Shown: in pieces, positions 1 to 13,539 of the stretch
Layout: every line of letters begins with the position of its first letter
How positions within the stretch are numbered: position 1 is the stretch's first letter
NCBI GenBank assembly: GCA_025618425.1
Contig: CM046838.1
Location: forward strand, 7,525,655 to 7,589,654
Length of the DNA: 64,000 nt
Source of the DNA: Heliocidaris tuberculata
Taxonomy: Eukaryota > Echinodermata > Echinoidea > Camarodonta > Echinometridae
Reading direction: 5' to 3'
Made by a program: the position numbers and the translations under genes
The notes under the pieces: generated by a model
What the model was told of the DNA's origin: nothing
What the model saw: only the letters and a program-made list of their open reading frames with translations
Databases searched by the model: none

Positions 1-1139
1 ATGATTTATATTTTGTGAGCTTTCTCATTCCTTTTATGTCCGAATAGAAGAATATCATAGTAGAAAAGTCCCTAGAAACTATTGCTCTTTAACCCACTGC
101 CTACGGGAACCTGGTGGTTCCTGTATTACGCCTATGTAAATAACAAAATTCAGTAGTCAACGGGTTAAATGCACTCATATTTATTTGAAATACAAACAAA
201 AAATGCTGAAGTGTCAGTGGATCAAGCATTCATGCCACATGTGTTTTTTAGTCCATTTCTGTGTGCAGTCTGCGCTTTCAGTTATAAATGTATTACTTAT
301 CATTTTGATGATTTCAAAACGTCACGTATACGTATACGTCACAGTATACACTAATTTTCTATCAACTTAAGAAGTTTCCTTCTTAATATCATCGCATGGC
401 CAGAACTCAACTTTATCTTCAAAGGATAATGAATAACGGTTTGTAGAATTTTGCTATAACACGTATGCACTGCTTGCTCATTTTCGCCTGGTTTCTTAAT
501 CATCCTGTCATGATAATCTGACTATATAAATGCTATAGAAAAAAGCATAACAGTAATGAACGCAAATTATATATATCTTAATTACAAGTGTAAATATGAA
601 AACACAAAACAGGCATGCATTAGAAAATCAAGAGGTGGGGCCCGCTTTTCACCAATTAACCACAAGCTATAAATGCAATCCAAATTCCACGATGTCATTT
701 CCTCATGTAAAAACAAAGGAGTGCAGATAAAAGGGTTAATGAAACATGCCTCCGCAACGTGTTTGGTAAGTTCCATGTTTTATTACTTCTTTCTAAGATG
801 ATGAAACTGTGATGTAACGACAGGAACGATGAATATGATTATTAATGTTACATCTGCTAATTTTACATGAGGTATTGCTTGTTTAGCCTCATTCGATATC
901 TTCTTCTGATAAGCTAAAGATACTGTTCTTTATTTCAACATGTCCAATGTTATCAGCTAGCCTGCAATACTGCAACACAGTTTCTAAGTTGACAATATTA
1001 TAATAAATGTACACTTTGTCAATCTTGTGTGAAGCCTAACCCATCTTGAATTGGATTTTATAATCAAAGTTCATTTAAGATTTCTTTCAAAAATTAATAT
1101 TGAACAGTTACAAACGCTATTTTATACAATTCTATATTG

Positions 1140-1535
1140 GGGCGCAATATAACTAACAAGAGGCTGATGAAACTTATATAATGGGGAGCAAAGCAACAAG
1201 AATTACTTTTTTTCACTTTGAACCCTCACAAAATGTTTATAAATATTATACCCCGCATTGAAAGGGCGCGAAATTACAAGATCCTGAAGCAACATAGGCG
1301 ATAAAGCAAAACAAACGATCTTTAGAAAAAAAATCGCATCTTCATGCAATAAAGAACTCTATTTCTAATGAATTTTACTCTGCGGACTGGGGCGCATATA
1401 ATTATTAGGATCATAATTGTCCTTCCTTTCATCCCCTTCTCTTTCTCTCTTCTGCGTCTTTTATTTTGCACCCCATCGAGTACCGCCCGGGGCTCGTGCC
1501 CCCCTCTTTCTCCACCACCCGTAAATGCGCCACTG
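1140..1535. mobile_element. hAT-like MITE remnant (right end)
   Basis: The right end reads GTAAATGCGCCACTG, matching the inverted terminus of the hAT-like family found elsewhere here. The interior shares GGGGCGCA, GGGAGCAAAGCRAC and the TCCCCTTCTCTTTCTCTCTT block with the complete copy at 5967-6744. No left terminus was found, so this is a truncated or decayed copy. Confidence 0.5.
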
Positions 1536-2040
1536 TAAAAATTCCAGGGTAAATGGTTTTTGTGTAAACCTGCACCAGCTAGGAGGCTTTAGACATGTGA
1601 CATGTCAAGCATATTTTTATCAATTATCATGGGCGTCACCGTATCACAAGAAAATAAGATATCGTATGAGGCTAATCAAGCGATACCTCATGGAAAACTC
1701 AACAGATGTTGAACTAATTAATAATCATAATTCATCGTGATATCTGAGTTTCATCTTCTCACAATGCAACAAATAAGGACAAATTCCAAACACGTAACTA
1801 AGGCGTGTTTTGTTGACCTTTATAATATGGGTGCTTCTAAATAATACGGGGGGGGGGATTTGGAACGGCGTGTACGGAAAGTATAGAAAGTAAATAATGA
1901 ACAAAAAGAAAAAAACACGTTGCTAAGGCGTGTTTTACTATGCATTATGGATTTTCCATTGGTGTTTTGGGGAAGATGACTTCGAGAAATTGAAAACTGC
2001 AGTATGAAGTGGTGATTTGGGGGAATGCACATAATTATTA

Positions 2041-2480
2041 AACCTGGTGAATTCTGGTAATACTTGCCGAATCCAACAAAATTAAAAATTAATATCAACG
2101 GCTATAAAACTCAAATGGTACCTGCCACAAGAACATTATGTTAATATCTTAGTACCACTTTGACAGAAGGAAAGATTTCACAAGAGATGAAAGCAAACAA
2201 TGCCTCATGGAAAATCAACAGATGTCAGATGAACCCAATGACTAATAAATTGTCTAATTCCCATAGGCTTAATGCAGACATCACCCGGTTCCAGCAGGCA
2301 ATGGGTTAATTAATAATCATAATTCATCGTGATATCTCACAATGAAACAAGTAAGCTAAGGACAAATTCCAAACACGTAACTAAGGCGTGTTTTGTTGAC
2401 CTTTATAATATGGAAGTTTCGTAAATTATACAGAGGGATGACATTTTGGAATTTGGAACAGCGTGTATGATGTGTAAGGG
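2041..2480. repeat. Recent segmental duplicate, copy 1
   Basis: By eye this segment is almost identical to 7862-8300, including unusual features such as CCCATAGGCTTAATGCAGAC and GGTTCCAGCAGGCAATGGGT. Other units of the array differ far more, so this pair reflects a recent duplication about 5.8 kb apart. Confidence 0.75.
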
Positions 2481-5400
2481 ATGGTGATTAGTATGGAAAG
2501 TAAAAAAAAATAAAGAAGAAAAAAAAACACGTTGCTAAGGTGTGTTTTACTATTATGGATTGTCCATTGGTGTATTGGGGAAGATGGATTCGTGAAATTG
2601 AAAAACTGCAGTATGAGGTGGTGATTTGTGGGCTTGCTAATTTAATCAAGTATAGGCTACCCCTCATTATATAGAAATTGGAGGGGCTGCAGGTCTTCCC
2701 CCCCCCCCCCCCCCCCCCCCGATGTATTGTATTCCTCGTGATACCCGAGTTCGTCATCTCACAATTAAAAAAAAGGGGGTTTCTAGACACGTTCCCGAGG
2801 CATGTTTCATTGACATTAATACCTACAACTGTGGATGACACTTTTGTTTTACTGGGGAAAATGACACCGTGAAATTATTTTAACTACAGTGGGATGAGCT
2901 TGAAATTAGAATGAAGTAGGCCACGCTTCGTTTAATAGAATTTGGGGGAGGGGGCAGATCTACCCCGGAGTTTCAATATTTGTTAATAATACTTTTTTCA
3001 CGGATGGATAAGTGTAATGTAGTACCCATCATATACATGTCAGATGACTCAGCTGAGGACCACTTTAACTGAGATCTTAAAATATGTACATAATATGAAT
3101 AAGGATGTGTACATCTTAACAACTAATGTAGGAAAGCAAGGATATCAATTTGCCTTAGTCGAAATTATTTTAACTGCAGTGGGAGAATTTGATAATATTG
3201 GATGAAGTAGGCCACGCCTCGTTTAATAGAATTGGGGGTGGTTGGGTGAGGGGGAGAAGTCTACCCCAGAGCTTCAATATTTACCGGTATTTTGTTTTCA
3301 AAGTAACACCCCTCAAATATGTGATCAGATGACTAAATTGAGGGTCATTTTAACTAAGATCTTAAAATATGTACAAATGAATAACGATGTGTACATCATG
3401 ATAAATCTTTGCAAGAAAATAAGGATATCAATTTGCATAATTTGAAAATATGCCCTGATGAAGATTTTTCAAAATGCTAGGTTTGGCAAAGAGTGTGAAA
3501 TTTTGGATTTCACAATACAAGTCAAAAGCCCATGACGTTACAGTTCAAATGTTACCCTCCCCCCCCCCCCCCCCCCACCTATTCCTCTCATTTGTTATGT
3601 TTCAGGGGTGAGGTACCTTTTTGAATATGCACTTATTAGAACTGGTGACTTCTGGTTATACTTACCGAATCTAACAAAATTTACAATTAATATCAATGGC
3701 TATAAAACGTAAATGATAGGCCTACCTGCCACAAGAATATTATAATATCTTAGTACCACATTGAAAGAAGAAAAGATATCAAATGAGATGAAAGTAAACA
3801 ATACCTCATGGAAAATCAACAGATGTCATATTTATAGTTTATATGCATCACGATATCAATGATTCATCATTTCACAAAAAACACGCTCCTGAGGAGTGAT
3901 TAACTGACAATTTACCTACAAATTAGGATCGTGCTCTTGTACAGGGAGGGTGATATCTTGAAATTTTGGAACTGCGGTAGAGAGAGCTAGATATTTGGAT
4001 GAAGTAGGCCACGCCTCGTCTGTTAGAAAAATGAGGTTCACCACTAAATCGGAAATTTACTATTAAGACATGTCTATTAATATAGGAAAGCAAGAAGATT
4101 AATTTCCATCATTGTGAATTCGCGTAACTCTTATAGAATCCAAATAAAGGAATTCACAATGAATATCAATGGTTATATGAAAAAGTAATAGAAAAGAAAT
4201 GTTATATGAACATCTTAGCAGCACATCAAAAGAAAGATATCAAAAGAGACGAAAACAAACAATTCCTCATGGAGAATCTATAGATGTCAGATTAATAACA
4301 ATTTTTATAATGACGTCAGAGTTCATCGTCTAACAATAAAAAACAATTATAAGTTCCCAAACACGTTCCTGAGACGTGTTTCATAAATGTGTATGATCCT
4401 CTTATTTTACAAGTCAAATTAAATTTGGAACTGTTGTATGGGGAAGCTTGATGATTGGATGAAGTAGGCCATTCTGTTATTCTTTCTAAAGTTGTCTGGG
4501 GGGATCTATACAAGTGTTTTGATATTTGTTAATGGGTTTTTCACGAATGGATGAGTTGAAAATGATACCCCTCAGATACGTCAGATGTTTAAGTTGAGGG
4601 TTACTTTAACTAATGTACATATGAAAACGATGTGTACATCATGATAAATCTTTGCAAGAAAACAAGGATATCAATTTGCATAAGTTAAAAATATTGTTGT
4701 TGTTGTTTGTGGGACAATGTAGAAAATACATCAAATCCGAAAATATGCCCTGATGAAGATTAAAAATCATACTAGTTTAGGCAAGGAGAGTGAAATTTTG
4801 GATTTCACAATACAAGTCAAAAGGCCATGACGTCACAGTTCAATGACAGAGTTGCAAATGTTACCCCCCCCCCCCCCCCCTATTCCTTTCATTTGTTATG
4901 TTTATGGGGTGAGGTACCTTTTTGAATATGCACTTATTAGGACTGGCGATATCTGCTAATATTTACCGAATCCCACAAAATTCACAATTGATATCCATTA
5001 CTATAAAACCTATTACCTGCCACAAGAATATCAAACGAATATCTTAGTACCACACTGAAAGAAGTTTGAAGTTTGAAGTCTGAAGACCATTCGTTCCACT
5101 TTTACATTAAAAAAAAATCAGATTTTACAAGCATAGTTGTCAATTTACATGTAAATACGTTAGGGTAAACAACTCAAATCAAGTACAGTGTACGGTAAAC
5201 ATGGTAAATAGGTAGACAGTTTCGAGAGATATTGGAACGATTGTCCCCAAAAAGAAGAAAATGTAAAACGTGGGGAGCCTAAATAAAAAGCATATTAAAG
5301 GAGATGAAAGTAAACAATACCTCATGGATAATCAACAGATGTCAGATTAGTGATTATATTTATCATGATAACAGAGTTTCATCATCTCAAAAACACGTTC

Positions 5401-5966
5401 CTGAGGCGTGATTAATTGACATATTACCTACAAATTACGATGGTCCTCTTGTCTTATGTATAGGGCAAGGTGATAATGAGATCTGGATCTGCGGAGTGGA
5501 AGAGCTTGGTATGTAAATAAAGTAGGCCACGTTATGTGCTTGAAAAAATAAGAATAGGGGTGCATGCAGGTTCGCTAATAAATTGAAAATTTGCTATTAA
5601 GACTTGTCTATTACCCGAATATTATTAATACATGAAAGCAAGAAGATGACTTGTCATTCTCCTGGATTCGCGTACTTTTTACCCAATCCAACCAAATTTA
5701 CAATGAATATCAATGGCTATATTATGAAAAAGTAACAAAAAATAAAATAAAATATGATCATCTTTGTACCACATCAAAGGAAAAGCAAACAATTCCTCGT
5801 TGAGAATCAATAGATGTCAAATTAATAATTGCATTCATCAGCTCACATAAATGATAAAAGTTTCCAAACACGTTCCTTAGACGTTTTCATTAACATATGT
5901 ACCTATAAATGTGTATGATCCTCTTGTCTTACAAGTTAAGACGACATCTTCAAATTTGGAACTGCA

Positions 5967-6744
5967 CAGTGGTGTATCTAGGTATTCTGGCGCCCGCGCC
6001 AAACTATCAAATCTGCGCCCCCCCCCCCCCCCCTGCCCAAACTCAGATTAATGAACGTTTTTTTCATTTAGAAATGATGGCACTACGTGAAAAAGAATTT
6101 TGATGCACATAACCCGGGGTTGTTAGCTCAGATTTGATGAGTTATTGTATAAGCGAGGGAGCAAGGCGACCGAACGGCAGATTTCCCTCCCCCCTTTCAC
6201 CCCTCAAAAAAATTTCTCATGTGTTTAACCCTTACCAAAAAAAGAGAAAAATTCCAAGGGAATACAGTGACCTAGGTAGCAATATCCTATTTGGGGGGCA
6301 CAAAATGAATGAAAACCCTGAAGAAATATATTTGAAGGATTAAGTAAGGTTTAAGTATAATTTCTTTTGAATGTTCTACACTAGTGCTTTTTATACACTT
6401 ATATCCTATCAGGGGGCGCAAACTTTAACAAGCTCCTGCCTTATTAAGGGGGGGGGGGCAAAGCAACTAGAGTCAATTAATGGTTAAAGCTTTAAAAATG
6501 CCATTAGGGGCGCAAAATAGCTAGATTTTGAACATAACTATTTGAGGGAGCAAAGCGACCGAGCTATAGAAAAATGTTGCATTTCAAACCCTATAATACA
6601 CAATTTCTTATACATTTTGTCCTGTATTTCTCCCCCTTTTCTTTCTCTCTTTTGCGTTTTTGCGCCCCCCCCCCTTCAAGTGCCACCTTGGGCACGCGCC
6701 CCCTCTTCCCCCCCCCCCCCCCCTCCCCCGTAGATACGCCACTG
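5967..6744. mobile_element. hAT-like MITE with perfect 8-bp target duplication
   Basis: The left end reads CAGTGGTGTATCTAGG and the right end GTAGATACGCCACTG, which are inverted repeats. Directly outside both ends is the same octamer, GAACTGCA (5959-5966 and 6745-6752), the target-duplication length of the hAT superfamily. The element sits inside a unit of the long array: the flanks join as AAATTTGGAACTGCATTATGGGG, continuing the array consensus. The interior has no transposase, long C runs, and repeated GGGAGCAARGCGACCGA motifs. Confidence 0.85.
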
Positions 6745-6945
6745 GAACTGCATTATGGGGAAACTTGATAATTGAATGATGTAGGCCACGCCTCATTTAT
6801 TTTTATTCATTTACTTATTTTTGAAATTATTTTTAGGGGGATATATTGTTTCAATATTTGTTAATGGCACTTTTTTCCACGGATTGATCAGTTGAAAGTA
6901 ATGTACCTCAGACATTGCAGATGACTAAGTTGAGGGTCCCTTTAG

Positions 6946-7527
6946 AGGAGAATGAAACCCTGGGGGGAAATCGTTTTTTATGAAAAGAGAGGATAGAGAG
7001 AAACAATTTTAAAAAGGTTCCATCAAAATCGGTTAAGAAATGAGAAAATTATGAAAGTTTGAAAATTCTCAATTTACTTTCTATGGCGATCCTCAAATTG
7101 GCAATGTTGCTTCAAAGTGACAGGTTTAGCAGTACAACTCTCCATATATTTTGTACACAAAATTTCATATTTTCAACATTTTCTCTCAAGGTGCAGCTTA
7201 TCTCCTTCTTAACTCAAGATATATGATGGGAAAATGTATTTGACACAACATATGTTGAGTTCACAAAAAGACAGGCAGCATCTTTAGAGATTATGGACAA
7301 AATATGAAATTTTGTGTACAAAACATATGGAGAATTGTACTACTAAATCTGTCACTTTGAAGCAACATTGCCAATTTGAGGATCGCTATAGAAAGTAAAT
7401 TGAGACTTTTCAAACTTTCATAACTTTCTCATTTCTTAACCGATTTTGATGGAACTTTTTGAAAAATTGCTTCTCTCTATCTTCTCTTTTCTAAAAAATT
7501 GATTTTCCCCCAGGGTTTCATTCTCCT
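6946..7527. mobile_element. Foldback MITE, TTAA-type family, copy 1
   Basis: The two halves are long inverted repeats: AGGAGAATGAAACCCTGG at the left pairs with CCAGGGTTTCATTCTCCT at the right, and the pairing continues through TTTACTTTCTATGGCGATCC. The arms are about 280 bases each. Flanks read TTAG and TTGA, which look like a decayed TTAA duplication when compared with copy 2 (11934-12512). No coding capacity. Confidence 0.75.
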
Positions 7528-7861
7528 TGAACTAAGATCTTAAAATATGTACATATGAAGAATGATGTGTACAGCATTATAGCTAATGCAGGAAAGTAAA
7601 TATATCAATTTGCCTAAGTCGAAAAAGTTTTTTTGGGTGGGACTATGTAGAATATATATAAAAACTGAAAATATGCCTTCATGATGAGTTTGGCAAAAGA
7701 GTGAAATTTTAGATGTCACAATATACAAGTAAACATCCTATGACGCCACAGTTCCATGACCATGATGACAGAGTTTCCCAATGTTACTCCCCCCCCCCCC
7801 CCCCCCTCTCCTGTTTCACTCATTATTTATGAACCTTTAAAAATATGGACATAGTTATTAA

Positions 7862-8300
7862 GCCTGGTGAATTCTTGTAATACTTACCGAACCCAACAAA
7901 ATTAAAAATTAATATCAACGGCTATAAAACTCAAATGGTACCTGCCACAAGAACATTATATGTTAATATCTTAGTACCACTTTGACAGAAGGAAAGATAT
8001 CACAAGAGATGAAAGCAAACAATGCCTCATGGAAAATCAACAGATGTCAGATGAACCCAATGACTAATAAATTGTCTAATTCCCATAGGCTTAATGCAGA
8101 CATCACCGGTTCCAGCAGGCAATGGGTTAATTAATAATCATAATTCATCGTGATATCTCACAATGAAACAAGTAAGCTAAGGACAAATTCCAAACACGTA
8201 ACTAAGGCGTGTTTTGTTGACCTTTATAATATGGAAGTTTCGTAAATTATACAGAGGGATGACATTTTGGAATTTGGAACAGCGTGTATGATGTGTATGG
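7862..8300. repeat. Recent segmental duplicate, copy 2
   Basis: Near-identical partner of 2041-2480 in the same orientation, differing by a few substitutions and small indels. It is part of the long-unit array. Confidence 0.75.
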
Positions 8301-10973
8301 GGATGTTAATTATTATGGAAAGTAAATAATGAAAAAAAACACAAGTTGCTAAGGCGTGTTTTACTATTCATTATGGATTGTCCATTGGTGTATTGGGGAA
8401 GATGACTTCGTGAAATTGAAAACTGCAGTATGAGGATGTGATTTGGGGCTTGAATTAAATAGGCTACCCTCGTTCAATAGAAAAAGGAGGGGGTCGCAGG
8501 TCTCCCCCAGATGTACTGTATTTGCTATTAAACGTGGGCACTGCTTTTCACAGATAGAAAAATTGCAAGTGATACCTCAAAGAAGACTAACTAAGATCTT
8601 AAAGTATGCACAACTTTGAGCAGGAATATGTGCATCATTCTAACTAATTCAGGAAAGTAATTTGCATATGCTAAGAATAATGTTTCTCGCTGGAAAATCA
8701 AAAGTATTCTCCACAATACGAAAAATGCATTTGTGATTACATTTATTCATGAAGAGAAATTTCACTTTCTTGACAAAACTGTGACTCTTGAGACAATAAT
8801 CCCCGATATACGAAAATAGCATCCGTGATTATGTTTCTATATGAAGAGAAAAGGTTATTTGGCAAAAGTGGTGAACTTTTGGATGTCACAATAATGCAAG
8901 TTAAAAGCACATGACGTCCCAGCTCCATGATAAAGTTGCCAAATGTATAAAGCGAGATCTCTATGGCACTGATTTTTTTTTTTCTTTCTTTGTTTTGTTC
9001 GTTTGTTGTTGGGGTTGGGTTTTTTTTTTGTTTGTTTGTTTCTTTGATGTTGTTTTTTTTTTTGGTTGTTTTTTTTTTGGGGGGGGGGGTACTGATTCCA
9101 CCCCATCCCATTCTCCACTTCTTTCTTCCGAATTGATTGGAACAGGGTATTTTACGAGCTTATAATAGTCTTTTGAATTAACATAAACCTTAACAAATCC
9201 AACAAATACTCAATGAATATAAAAGGCTATAGGCCTATAAGAAAGTAAATCTGCCACAAGGATATTGTATAAAATTATATCTAAATACCACATCAAAAGA
9301 ATGAAAAACATCCATATAAAACGAAACAAACAATGCCTCTTGGAAAAAACAGCAGATGTCAAATTAATAATTGTATTCGTCATGATACCAGAGTTCGTCA
9401 TCTTACAATCAAAAACATAAGTTACTATACACGTTCCCGATGCATGTTTCATCTACATTTTACCTGCAATTTATAGTGGATGACACTTTTGTTTTACAGG
9501 GGGAAAATGACACCGTAAAATTATTTTAACTGGAGTGGGAGGAGCTTGAAAATAGAATGAAGTAGGCAACGCCTCGTTTAATAGAATTTGGGGGAGGGGG
9601 CAGGTCTACCCCAGAGTTTCAATATTTGTTACTAATACTTCTTTTTTTTCACGGATGGATAAGTCTAAAGTAGTACCCCTCATACATGTCAGATGACTCA
9701 GTTGAGGACCACTTTAACTAAGATCTTAAAATATGTACATAATATGAATAAGGATGTGTACATCTTAACAACTAATGCAGGAAAGCAAGGATATCAATTT
9801 ACCTTAGTCGAAAAAGTTTTTTGGGGGATGGTACAGTGTAGAATATTCATAAATCTGAAAAATGCCTTCATTAAGAGAAATAGTTGATCAGTTTGGCCAA
9901 AAAAATATGAAATTTTGATTGTCTCAATATACAAGTCAAAAGCCCATGACGTACGTTACAGTTCCACGACAAAGTCCACAATAATCCCCCCCCCCCCCCA
10001 ATTTAACTCATCTGTTTATGTTTAGAAGGATGACGTACTTTTTAAAATATGCTCATAATTATTTAGCCTTGTGAATTCTGGTAATAGTTACAATCAAACA
10101 AAATTCACAATTAATATCAATGGCTATAAAACGTAATTGATACCTGCCACGAGAATATTATACGAATATAGTATCACATTAAAAGAATTAAAGATATCAA
10201 AAGAGATGAAAGTAAACAATACCTCATGGAAAATCAACAGATGTCAGATTAATGATTAAATACATGATATCGGTGTTTCATCATCTCACAAAAAACACGT
10301 TCCTGAGGTGTGATTAACTGACATTTTACCTATAAATCAGGATGGTCCTCTTGTCTTATAGCGGAGGATGATAATGAGATTTGTAACTGTAAAATGGAAG
10401 GACTAGGTATTTGGATGAAGTTTTTACGCCTTGTTTAATAAAAAAATACGTTTTTTTCTAAGGATAGATAACTTGAATTTAATACCCTTCAGATGAGTCA
10501 GCTGAGGCTCACTTTTAGAGCGTGAAGTTTGGACATCCGGAGCGCAGGAGCAGGAATGTATAATCATGCTGTAAATGCAGGAAAGCAAGGTTATTGATTT
10601 GCATGAGCTGAAAAAATAATATTTGTGGTGGGAAAAAGTAGGATATCTCCTCAAAAAAACAAAAACAACACAACAACAACAAAAAAAACAACAACAACAA
10701 CAACAACAACAAATCCGTAATTACATTCCTTCATGCAGAGTAGGTTGATCATTACTTGAAGTTGATATTTCTCGTGCGTCAATATACATGTAGAATATTC
10801 CCCAATATACATTGTGATTAATTATTGTGTATTATCCTAATTAACTCATATGGTGCCACAACCTTGCGTACTGATCTGTAGCAGTGCCACGTACTTGTGC
10901 ACTAGCCTGTGCTCGCGTGTCACAACCTTGTATAGTAGCCTCCGTAGCTGTGCCACGTACATGTTTAGACGTA

Positions 10974-11183
10974 TACTCTAAAAACTAAAGTGTTAAATCA
11001 CCATTTAAAAGGGCCGAGGAGTGACAACTTTTTTGAAATTGTAAATTAACACTTTTAACATTCTGGATACAACACTTTAAATGCTGAATCCAGCAGTTTA
11101 AAAGAGTTGATCTACCATTTTGAAAAAGTTGTCACTCCTCGGCCCTTTTAAATGGTGATTTAACACTTAAGTTTTTAGAGTAT
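10974..11183. mobile_element. Foldback MITE with about 60-bp arms, TA-flanked
   Basis: TACTCTAAAAACTAAAGTG on the left is mirrored by CACTTAAGTTTTTAGAGTA on the right. The inner arm TTTAAAAGGGCCGAGGAGTG is matched by CACTCCTCGGCCCTTTTAAA. Flanking TA dinucleotides suggest a Tc1/mariner-type target, but the superfamily is an inference. Confidence 0.75.
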
Positions 11184-11361
11184 ATTGTTTGTTCACACTT
11201 GAGCACCCCAAAACTAAACCTGGCACAGGGGAGATTAGTGGCTGGCACAATATGGATTAATACAGGCAAGCAAGGAGATGCCTATTCATTATTGTGAATT
11301 CTTAACGAATCTAACAAAATTTCCAAATAATTTTAACCTTCTATATAAAATTGCAAATTAA

Positions 11362-11501
11362 AAGAATAACGAGGCGGAGATGCATTATTTTCCAATTACA
11401 GTTTATTTTCCAAATTTTCTTCAGGAAACGTGTGAATCGTTCCGAAAATTTGGAAAATAAACTTTAATTGGAAAATAATGCATCTCCACCTCGTTATTCT
11501 T
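11362..11501. mobile_element. Short palindromic MITE
   Basis: AAGAATAACGAGGCGGAGAT on the left pairs with ATCTCCACCTCGTTATTCTT on the right, and the arms continue through CATTATTTTCCAATT and TTTATTTTCCAAATTTTC. The whole 140-base stretch can fold into one hairpin. It lies within the long-unit array. Confidence 0.75.
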
Positions 11502-11933
11502 CTATTACAACGCCAATAAGTGGACTAATCACCTCACAATAAAAAAGAATGATAATAATAATAAGGTTCTAAACACGTTCCTGAGGCGTGTTTCATGGAC
11601 ATTTTACCTACAATTGTGGATCACCCGTTTTGTTTTACAGGGCAAAATGACATCTTGAAATTATTTTAACATAGCATGGGGAGCTTCATAATTATTTTGA
11701 TGAAGTGGGCCACGCCTCTTTTATTATTTTTTTTTTTTTAATCTTAATTTTGTTTTCTTTCTTTCTTCCATTTTTCATTTTGCTCTTTTCTTTTTCTTTT
11801 TTGGAGGGGGGGGGGGGACAGGTCCATCCAAGTGTTTCAATATTTGTTACAAGTATTTTTTTTTCCACGGATGGATGAGTTGAAAGTAATACTCCTCCGA
11901 CCTGTTAGATGACTAAGTTGAGGGTTACTTTAA

Positions 11934-12512
11934 AGGAAACCAAAACCCAAGGAGAGAATCAATGTTATTGGAAAGTGAAAATTCAGAGAAGCACTTTACA
12001 AAAAGTTTCATTAAAATTGGTTAAAAAATGAGAGAGTTATGGAAGTTTGAAAAGTCTCGTTTTACTTTCTATGGGGATCCTCAAATTGGCAAAATTGCTT
12101 CAAAATGGCTGATTTTGTGAACAACTCTCCATTTGTTTTGTACACAGATCTTCAGATTTTCCCCATTATCTTTCAAGGTGCAGTTAATCTCCTTCTGAGC
12201 TCAACATATATAATGGGAAAATGTATTTTACACCACATATGTTGAGTTCAGGAGGAGACAAGGAGCACCCTGAGAGATAATGGGGAAAATCTGAAAATCT
12301 GTGTACAAAACAAATGGAGAGTTGTTCACAAAATCAGCCATTTTGAAGCAATTTTGCCAATTTGAGGATCCCCATAGAAAGTAAAACGAGACTTTTCAAA
12401 CTTCCATAACTCTCTCATTTTTTAACCAATTTTAATGAAACTTTTTGTAAAGTGCTTCTCTGAATTTTCACTTTCCAATAACATTGATTCTCTCCTTGGG
12501 TTTTGGTTTCCT
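11934..12512. mobile_element. Foldback MITE, TTAA-type family, copy 2
   Basis: The ends AGGAAACCAAAACCCAAGG and CCTTGGGTTTTGGTTTCCT are perfect inverted repeats, with an exact TTAA on both sides (11930-11933 and 12513-12516). TTAA duplication is typical of piggyBac and Kolobok elements. The interior is homologous to copies at 6946 and 17012, including ACTTTCTATGGGGATCCTCA. It is inserted in an array unit at ACTTTAACTAA. Confidence 0.85.
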
Positions 12513-12639
12513 TTAACTCTTAACACATGCATACATCTGAATAAGAAGTGTACATCATTATAACTAATGTAGGAAACCAATGATATCATTTTGCATAAGA
12601 TGATGTTTTGTGTATGGGGGACCAATGTCGAATATATAC

Positions 12640-13500
12640 AGTCTGTCCCCAAAAGAATTTACAATCGGACTTTTAGTATTAATAGCTTTCAAACTAAATA
12701 TTCTGGATCAATTTGAATAGGGTTTGAAATTATAAAACAATAACTAAGTATATGCATATCATCGAAAACCCCATTCGCTTTGGTTCAGTAGTCACGAAGA
12801 AATAAGGATTTTTGTAACATCATTATAATTTTTGTAATGTCATTGGTCTCTTCCAACCAATTTTTGACAGAAGAGAGGCTCACAAAGCACAATGAGCAAT
12901 TCCACTCTCCTATTAAACGATTTGAAAAGGAATGTACGGGACTGTTTTGTTTTTATCTGCTATAATTCTTATGGGAATGCTTCATCTATCATCATAACGA
13001 TCATAGTTCTTGTTGTTATTTCTGTTGCAAATAAAGGGCATTTGGATATTCTTTTCCAAAATGAAATAAATCATGAATAATGAGATAACAGTTTTCAGAG
13101 TTTTAAAGACGTTGGTAATTTTTTTTATTGAAAATGAATGATGAAACAATTATAAGCCTTTTTAATGAATGATTTATATTTTATCTTTTTAGGAAGATAT
13201 AGGTTTTCCTGGTCGAATTCGCAAAATTATCTTTCAAATTCATTTTCAAACGTTCGTATTCAAGCGATTTGCTCATCCCGTTTATTCCTTTGGTTCAAAT
13301 TAGATTTCAGGTGTTCAGATTCATTTTCCAGCGTCGAAAAATGTGCTTCGAACATCCAAATTAATTTATCGTCGTCCAATTTAAAGAGGCCAAAGTGTCA
13401 TTCAAATTCATTTACGACGATTTGGGTGCAGAATCTTGCTAAAGTTTTACTTACGTTTTCATTAATAGGCAGTCTAGTTAGCAGTATGTCAGTAACGTAC
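12640..13500. other. No gene seen; low-copy AT-rich stretch
   Basis: I find no supported exon. The region 13200-13440 has recurrent TTCAAATT and TTCGAAY motifs resembling those at 33490-33850, suggesting a shared, otherwise unrecognised repeat. Confidence 0.4.
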
Positions 13501-13539
13501 AAACTAGGGGTTCGCGGGGTGCGCGCGAACTCCCCCCCC

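Noticed and set aside
12640..12900. Possible further transposon end at CAGTCTGTCCCCAAAAGAATTT
   Set aside because: No inverted partner or target duplication could be found nearby.
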